A DNA stretch of 64,000 nt from Cranoglanis bouderius (taxonomy: Eukaryota > Chordata > Actinopteri > Siluriformes > Cranoglanididae): positions 24,216,255-24,280,254 of the forward strand of contig CM042539.1 in NCBI GenBank assembly GCA_023630585.1, given 5' to 3'. Below are positions 56,701-64,000 of the stretch, piece after piece. Position 1 is the stretch's first letter. Each line of letters starts with the position of its first letter. A model generated the notes under the pieces. The model saw nothing but the letters and a program-made list of their open reading frames with translations, was not told where the DNA came from and searched no databases. The position numbers were made by a program, and so were the translations under genes.

Positions 56701-59120
56701 ATTTTTACTATTGTTTCACACTGGAATAAAATGCTGGAGAGAGCATGCCCTCATAAGACAAACTACAAGCAACACAAGCAACTTGTCACTTGCTGGTGTG
56801 AACTCAGTGTAATGCTAACACTGCCAAATGCTAACACTGCTTTGGATTTTTTTTTTACTCCTCAGAACCACGGACAGCTCCCAAATCTGTACTGTACACA
56901 CCACGAATGTGGCCAAATACGAATGTTATTCTGAAATGAACAGACGATGTAATGAGAAGATGCAGTATATGTTTTTGGAAAGCTTCCCAGAAAGATTTGG
57001 TTGAGACTAGAGGTCTCAACTTCTAGTCTAGAAGGAATGGGATCAACAGTAATGTGGGGTGCTGTGCGATATGTTCATAACGTTCCGTTCATTTATCCTT
57101 AGTAACTTCCTGGTTAGGGTTGTGGTGGTTTAAAATAAACTAATGGTTTGTTCATATTTTGGGGAATAGAACCAATTAAACTGGTTAGAAAATATCACGA
57201 ACAGATATAAACAAAAATAAGAACAGAATTCACAGACCAAGCTTACCCAACAGTGCTGCCATTTTTACCACTGGATTTAATTATTCTGGTTTAGGCCACA
57301 CCCACTTCGTGTTTAAATCTCAGTACAGATATGAATCTTTTGAGCACTAATCAGAAACAGAAACAGATGGTGGCATTGCTTTACACCAACATCAGAGACT
57401 TTGTGCAGTGGACGCCATTGGCACACACGTTGGCTGTGATGTTATTCTCTAAGCCGCTGAAACTGAACTGACAGTAAAACAATGACTACATTTGGAGGAA
57501 ATTAATAAAAGACCAAATCCTAAATAACCCCCTATGAGACATTCAACATGATGCCAGTTTGTTATAAATATATAAACCTACCACGTTGTCAATTTGTAGT
57601 TCTACAATTACTGAAGCCCATCTGTTTTTCAACCCCCTCTATACCATCTATCATTGGAAAGGGACCACCATAGGACCATGCCAGACCAGATGGTCCACTA
57701 ATCATACAGCATCCTCTCACCATTAATCAGAATTGGCACCAGTGGATTTTCATGAGGGACTGGAGTTGCCTGAGTGACCCCTGACACAATCGTCAGTCAT
57801 TTGGTGAAGCTAAAATGGCAGCGCTCCCTGTGCATTTACACTGACAGCCATTTTTTTCCACCTCACATCACCTAAATCTATACTAGGATGCTTTCCTGAT
57901 TCAAGGGTATTGCTGGTTACCATGGTTTCCCTGGTATCTCCTGGCTAGTTCTATGGTTGTCTTCACATGCATGATTGTTATTTCGTTGCGGATAATATGT
58001 TTAGCAGCACTCAATAAACCAATTTCATCACTATATGGTTGAAAGAGCTAATATTCACATGCAAAAGAACATAATGTAATTATGTTCACGCTAATCAAGC
58101 TAATTTTTGCTACAGATACTTAATTTCAGAGATGACAAACACAAAGATGGATAATGTTTTATAGTGTAGTCATAGAAAGGGGTTCCTCCAGGGTTGGTTA
58201 ATGGCTTAACCTGTCCGCAAAAGTTTTACGTAACACCTTCTGTAAAAGAGAGAACCATTAAGGGTTTCCGCAGAGGGCCAAACAAAAGAACCCTTTGAGG
58301 TTCTACATTCAGTATGTCTTGCTGAAAGTCCTGAGTCCTACTGGGAGTCGTCATGTTGCTTCACTTCTCATTTGCGTAATGATAAACTTCGCTCAACTTT
58401 CCGTCTCATTAAACTTTATCACATCACCTGATCCCGCCCACTTCACTTCACCAATAGCTACTCCGCCTCCTGTTCTTCCTCCGAGACACGAAGCCTCTCA
58501 ACCACATCTTTTTGAACTGCTGCTCATGCTGTATCACAGTCGGGGGAACACACTCGGAGGAAAGTGCTATCTGCCCTCTTCCACATACATGAGCTCACAG
58601 GCACCTATGATTGTCTAGTGTTACTGTGACTGACACAGGAGAAAGAGTAATGCCATCCCTCCTACCCAACCACCACAGCCAATTTTGCTGTCTTGGCTCC
58701 TGGCTGTGGATGGCTGTGACGTCATCGTGATCTCTCTACTTGTACTATGATAAGAGGACAAATTGTTAGCAAATAGCAGACAGACAAACCATTAGCTAGC
58801 CACCTCCTACCAAACAGAGAAATGGTTCAACCCTGGCCACTGTCAGCCCTTTGCTTAAGGAATGTATAAATGAATGAACATATAGCATATAACTCATCCT
58901 ACTCAACCTTCCCAAGTCATATAGCTCATCCTGTCATCCGACGTACATCTGTACAAAGCAGGGAAGTAATTAAAAGTTAGTCCCTTGGCTGCAAAATTAT
59001 CCGATTCATTATTTAGCTCTTAATGGACCTCAATATCTCAGGCCTCCACCCCTTTGTGCATTGGTTTTATGTGCTTAATTAATAACCAATGTTGGTTAAA
59101 GGAGCACTTAGTATTCATAT

Positions 59121-59121
<1 letters not shown>

Positions 59122-59203
<82 letters not shown>
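59122..59203. repeat. (CA)n microsatellite
   Basis: About forty uninterrupted CA units. Confidence 0.97.
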
Positions 59204-59205
<2 letters not shown>

Positions 59206-59532
59206 AATACCGGATAAGTAACAGCCCACATCTACAGTATACATGCATCCTGAGGTCACTGCAAATGCAATTGCAGTCACTGGAAATGCAAATGTATGCA
59301 AGGCTTAAATGCATAATTCATGCAGCACACGTACAATTCAAGTCTGTTTGACTGTCTCCGGAGGGTGAACCGGATCACTTTGCGTTCACGTTTCACCTCT
59401 CAGAGACCCGATGATCTAATGTGTTCATTTAAAATGCGTAGTGTAGGTGTTAGTAGTAAAATCCATCATGATATACAAATCCCCTGCACACTTGGTGTGT
59501 TAATGTGCTAATACTGTAGAGGACACTGCAGG

Positions 59533-59760
59533 ACCTCATTTATCAAGCTGGACACGAATGAATTTGCTCGTGAACTGTTCGCAGGAGCATTTACACAAGA
59601 AACTCACAAGGTATTCATGGAAATGGGAAAATTTGGAAAAACTGAGCTGTGTAAATTTACCTATAGGAAGATTCGCTAATTTAAACCTCAACTGATCGAC
59701 TCCAAATAATTAGCGATAGGTTACTGCAAAATTTGTATACATTGGCAAGTTTAAATCGCA
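59533..59760. mobile_element. Partial copy of the GGCCTCATTTATCAA element
   Basis: GACCTCATTTATCAAGCTGG, ACGAATGAATTTG and GCATTTACACAAGAAA match the inverse of 9200-9397. The other end was not found. Confidence 0.7.
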
Positions 59761-59764
59761 TATT

Positions 59765-60480
59765 TATTTCAACCACCCCACTTGAATTTAGTGAAAATAT
59801 TTCGCAACCTCTGTCATATTACCGCCTTGAAAGAAAGCAATCCAAAACACTAAATGTAAATCAGCTGTGCCGTGAACAGGCTTGGGAATCTAACACCAAG
59901 CCTACAGCTGAGCAGTTGAGGGTTTTCCTCAATTTGAACTCAGTCACTAGCACAGAACCTTAACCTAAATCAGTGTTACTCTCTCACTGCATCCATCTTG
60001 CTCTCCTCCCTCTACTCACAAATCAGCCCCGTCCAAGCTGTGATCGATGGCGCGTGCCTCTTACATCGATCGCTCTCCTGCCATCTAAAACGAAGGCCTT
60101 TCACACATAAATGGAGCTTCGCTTTTTTTTTTCTTCCCCATGTAGAGTCAATTGAGACAGGTTATGACTGTCGTTTCTAATCACGAGAGATAGCTGTAAT
60201 AAATCACTGCTTTCAAATCGTCATGGGCTGGTCTTTCTAAAAGCAATGGTTGCTATAAAATTTATGGTAAAATTATTATAGTAAAGTTATGTCATCACAT
60301 GACACAGACTTCTAGTACTTAGTAGTAGCTATGTAGTAGCTACATTAGCCTAACAGTATATTCCAAAATTAAACCTCTACTGCATGAATTATTACAATGA
60401 CATTAAAAAAATGTGATACTTTAATACGTGAATTAGTTGAAGTAACACAAATATGTTAAAAAAACAGTTTGAAAAAATGT
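59765..60480. other. No gene recognised
   Basis: Unique DNA; short open frames lack domains. Confidence 0.35.
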
Positions 60481-60482
60481 AG

Positions 60483-60484
<2 letters not shown>

Positions 60485-60560
<76 letters not shown>
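60485..60560. repeat. (TA)n tract
   Basis: About 38 uninterrupted TA units. Confidence 0.97.
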
Positions 60561-60564
<4 letters not shown>

Positions 60565-60565
<1 letters not shown>

Positions 60566-62155
60566 CTGTTTTTTGGGGGGTAGTTGGTAAATTGTTGCCG
60601 TATGGCAACAAAGTGCAATGGTGGAAAGTATCATATAGTCAAAAATAACACATGGCAACACCATGCAGTAAAGGGTTCAAGAAGCAAAAATCAGTCACTA
60701 AACACGTCTTGGTTGATCAACTACATTTAAAGACGAAAAAAAGTTAATTGTAGATATTAGATTTATCTCAAAGAATATACTCAAGTAAACATGTAATTAC
60801 ACAAATTCGTAAGTCTACTTCAATCAAGATTCACAAATATATATATATTTTTTAAATCTCTGATAGCCTACAGAACTACAGAAGCCTTTAGTTGCTGATG
60901 GTTTTGTTTTATTTTATTTTATTTTTTGCATTAAGGTGTGAATCAACCTTAATATCTGAATTTAACATCTCATGCTTGAAACATTATTTTTCATGAGTCA
61001 TCCATTATAAGGTATGAAAAATATACATTTTAGTCCCACAATAGTCACTCAAATCTGTTACCAGAACACATTCACCTGAACCCCATATGAAATATTTTAG
61101 TCCCATGTTTAACAGGAAGTTGCCTAAAAAAATCATCCGAATTGCCGAAAGATCATGGGAAATAGAAAACAAAGTTCTCTCATTCTTTTTTCTTTATTTC
61201 TGTAATATTAAGTGATGAGAAAAGTGCAGCCCTGTTACTCAAATTATAGACTGAAAGTAAATTATTAATCAAATCATTAGATAGTCCTTAATAATCCTTA
61301 TGTCATTATTATGGATGAGAGTTAAACACATTCTATACTAATTCTATACTTAAAAACTATTCAAACACCCTGTTTTTTCAACCCTGTTTGAATATTAAAA
61401 ATCATATTTTGTTAGATTCAATTTTGAAAAAGTATTTTTTAAATATTTTATTTTATTCTATGATCATCAGCAATACCGGCAAAACTAAAAACTAATCAGC
61501 CACACAGCCACAGCGCTCCAAGAAACAAAACAAGATTTGATTACGGCTCTCCAGAGTCTCCAAATAAATGGATATAAATTTAAATGATTGCCTGAGTTTC
61601 TGTACACACTTACTGAGTTCTTGTGTGTATATCATTTATTTGAGACAAGTGTATGCATGAAGCTTTATGATGCTACAATATTGAAGTGACTGTATTTTAA
61701 AGGAGGTATATGATAGGCTATAGATAAATAATACCCGACTTCACTCTGCTATGCTTTAAGTTTTGACACTGATGGTGGAACACAAAATCAAAGGAAGGGG
61801 AACACAAGAAATAAAAAAGGCATATTAAAATAAATAAATAAATAAAAAAGCCCAGTAACTAAAATGAAACATCGCTTTTCAAAAAAATATTTTAAGCAGG
61901 TGCTAAAGCCACAGTGTGATCAGCTGTCTGCTGAATCAAACTGGCCAATTAGTGCACAAAAAAAAAGAGAGCGAGACTTGAAAAAAAAGCTTCTAGCGGG
62001 ACATCTGAGGACACGCTCAACCTCCCTGAGGTGTTTTACATCAGAGTGCACACAGTTCACACTACTGCGGTAACAAAAGCACATATTCTCTCATGTTCAC
62101 GGGCAGGTGGAGACATAAAGACGTGAGAGGAGGAGGAGAGCTATTGACTTAATTA
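60565..62155. other. No gene recognised
   Basis: AT-rich unique DNA with short A runs and an ATTTT run near 60905. No element seen. Confidence 0.35.
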
Positions 62156-62156
62156 C

Positions 62157-62159
<3 letters not shown>

Positions 62160-62222
<63 letters not shown>
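62160..62222. repeat. (GA)n microsatellite
   Basis: About thirty uninterrupted GA units. Confidence 0.97.
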
Positions 62223-62227
<5 letters not shown>

Positions 62228-62319
62228 ATGCTAAAGCAACTGGTAATGTTTAACCATCATCATACGATTCGTGTTTATTTTTATTCAACCCATTATTTTT
62301 TTTTATAATGCAAGGGAAA

Positions 62320-62490
62320 TCACAGGTTTATATTAATGTGCTCCTTCTAATACATTATCGTTTCTATAGTGACCACTAATTCACACTTGTATGGCACAAT
62401 TGTATGGCAGACGCTCCACAGAATCTAAAACTAATAATAAATGGATTAAAAGCAACAAAGGAAAAAGAGAGGCTGGTGATGAAGCATTGT
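62320..62490. repeat. Family P arm fragment, copy 8
   Basis: CACAGGTTTATATTAATGTG, TTCTAATACATTATCGTTTC, ACACTTGTATGGCA and AGAGAGGCTGGTGATGAAG match arm text of copies 5 and 2 in the same order. Core absent. Confidence 0.65.
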
Positions 62491-62598
62491 ATAATTACAG
62501 TCATGTGAATAAAACATTAAAAATGATAGTATTTAAAATGAAATGATGGTGAGATTATGTACATCTTACACTTTTTACTGTACATTTCACTGACTTTG

Positions 62599-62601
<3 letters not shown>

Positions 62602-62629
<28 letters not shown>
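62602..62629. repeat. (TC)n microsatellite
   Basis: About fourteen TC units. Confidence 0.95.
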
Positions 62630-62634
<5 letters not shown>

Positions 62635-63227
62635 CTGCAAACTTTGTTTTGACCTGGGCTTGTGCAGCAAAAACCCCGCAGTCCAATTACCAAGCAGCTC
62701 GCAATAAAAAAATAAAATCAGGAGCAAGAAAGACAGCACTGTGGGAACACTGAAAGTGTACACACCACAAAACACAATGCTGTGCATCCATCGCATGAAA
62801 TGAAAGGCCTCTCACTTGTGTGATCATTTCCACACAACATTTTTCCCCCACTAATCAATAAGCTGACAATCCCGCTGTGTACGTGATAAAAGCTGTACAT
62901 GATGAGCCTTAGATTAGACTCAGGCACATGCATGAGGTAGGATGAATGGTTTTTCAGAGTATAAAGAAATAGTCTGGCAAAAAATTGGCTACTTTTTTTG
63001 GTTTTGCACTGGCGCAAAATAGCTTCTTTTTTTTTTTTTTTTACTGAAAATCTTTGCTTGTTAAGCTATGCAAACTTATTTTTAACTTGACTTTCTAAAA
63101 TAGTTTACCCTACGTTTGCCCTAAACGTAATATTCCATAAACAACAAGCTACCATAAATGGTAGTGTAGCACAGCTGCCATAACTGGCCTATTACACTTA
63201 GACTAATACAAATATTATAGTGGTACA

Positions 63228-63655
63228 TTATATGGCCATATGTATGTAGACACCTGACCGTCACATCCATATGTGCCCATTCCAAAACAATGGGACTTTG
63301 CTTTTATAATAACCTCCACTCTTCTGGGAAGGCTTTCACACTAGATTTTGGAGCATGGCTTTGGGGATGTCTGTTCATTCAGCCACAAGAGCATTAGGAG
63401 GTTGGGCTCTAATGTCGAGTAAGAAGGCCTGGTTCGCAGTCGGAAATCCAATTCATCCAAAAGTTGTTCAGTGGGCTTGAGGTCAGGGCTCGGGCCAGTC
63501 AAGTTGTTCTACTTCGACCTTAGAAACCATGTCTTCATAGATGTCACTTTGTGCACAGTGGCATTGTCGTGCTGGAACGTGTTTGGGCCCCTTAGTTCCA
63601 GGGAAAGGAAATTTTAATGATACAGCATACAAAGACATTCTATACAATTGTGTGC
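63228..63655 (-). mobile_element. Tc1-like transposase C-terminal fragment
   Basis: Same element as 18869-19335: ACCTGACCGTCACATCCATATG, TTCATTCAGCCACAAGAGCA, AAACCATGTCTTCATAGATG and ACAGCATACAAAGACATTCT in the same order. Translation is broken by several small deletions; no catalytic region is intact. Confidence 0.8.
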
Positions 63656-63659
63656 TTCT

Positions 63660-63925
63660 GTCACGTAGTTGAAGAGGCACCGGATGCAAGTGCAGATGTG
63701 AATTTAATGAAACCAAACCAAAGTACAAACACAATAGACTAAACACATAAAACATGAGCTATGAGTACTGGGCAGAGAGAAATAACAGGGACTAAGGAAC
63801 TAGACAACATAAGACAAACGCAAGACAAAGTGTGTAGTACAAAATGTGACAGTATTTATTGGTGCTGATTAACCCATTGTGACCCTGTGCAGGATAAGCG
63901 GTACAGAAAAAAGATGGATGGATAC
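63660..63925. repeat. Unassigned repeat-like stretch ending in a family R tail
   Basis: 63660-63860 has the A-rich, ACAxGGACTAAGGAAC style text often seen next to LTR elements in fish, unproven. 63880-63925 (TGTGACCCTGTGCAGGATAAG, GATGGATGGATA) is the extreme 3' tail of family R. Confidence 0.45.
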
Positions 63926-64000
63926 ATTAGTTATTTTAACTCTCAGCTCTCAGTCAAGACCAAGACCATATTTAGTGAGACCAATGCCCAAGATTGACAA

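Larger units (their letters stand above)
55735..59120. other. No gene recognised
   Basis: Unique AT-rich DNA with a TC microsatellite (56128-56152) and a short telomere-like run (56679-56700). 57560-57860 contains phrases such as CCATCTATCATTGGAAAGGG that I could not assign. The frame at 58295-58618 has no domain. Confidence 0.4.

Noticed and set aside
58295..58618. 107-residue plus-strand frame
   Set aside because: No domain or signal recognisable and no supporting context.
59038..59314. Cys-Val rich frames on the minus strand
   Set aside because: Translation of the (CA)n microsatellite; the GT run at 2083 gives the same artefact.

Overview
This window looks like nuclear DNA from a teleost fish. 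It is AT-rich, most of it is non-coding, and it is full of microsatellites and Tc1/mariner-like elements. It also carries tRNA-derived SINEs, L2-type LINE scraps and non-autonomous hAT-like and foldback elements. The SINEs and the palindromic repeats resemble what I recall from catfish genomes, so Siluriformes is my guess; that part is inference.

I can support one cellular protein gene. It is the 3' half of a class I (GH47) Golgi alpha-1,2-mannosidase on the minus strand, most like MAN1C1. Eight coding exons run from 26413 down to the stop codon at 6711. They splice in phase into 360 codons plus a stop, with the GLGDSFYEY, LRPE and FNTEAHP active-site motifs of the family. The 5' exons (membrane anchor, stem and first part of the catalytic barrel) were not found between 26414 and 64000. 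They probably lie beyond the right edge, behind an intron longer than 37 kb.

Layout. Positions 1-6.7 kb are the 3' flank of man1c1: a Tc1-like scrap, a foldback element, microsatellites and a degenerate minisatellite. Positions 6.7-26.4 kb hold man1c1. Its introns carry a nest of palindromic and terminal-inverted-repeat elements (8-9.7 kb), a SINE inside a Tc1-like element (11.3-12.6 kb), a probable solo LTR inside a palindromic element (12.8-13.7 kb) and an almost intact Tc1-like transposon with two frameshifts (14.7-16.3 kb). There is also a 35-bp GC-rich minisatellite at 20.7-21.0 kb and a hAT-like element with a perfect 8-bp target duplication (25.3-25.8 kb). Positions 26.4-64 kb are upstream intronic or intergenic DNA with further Tc1-like elements (28.7, 47.4, 49.9, 54.4 and 63.2 kb), SINE-like repeats, foldback elements and long (TA)n tracts.

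I see no new multi-gene system, CRISPR array, rRNA or bona fide tRNA gene. The observations most worth a second look are the layered insertions that date the repeat families, and the large inverted structure at 38-39.7 kb. Two others concern man1c1 splicing: a tetranucleotide microsatellite that stands in for the pyrimidine tract before the last exon, and a weak donor site next to a transposon scrap.
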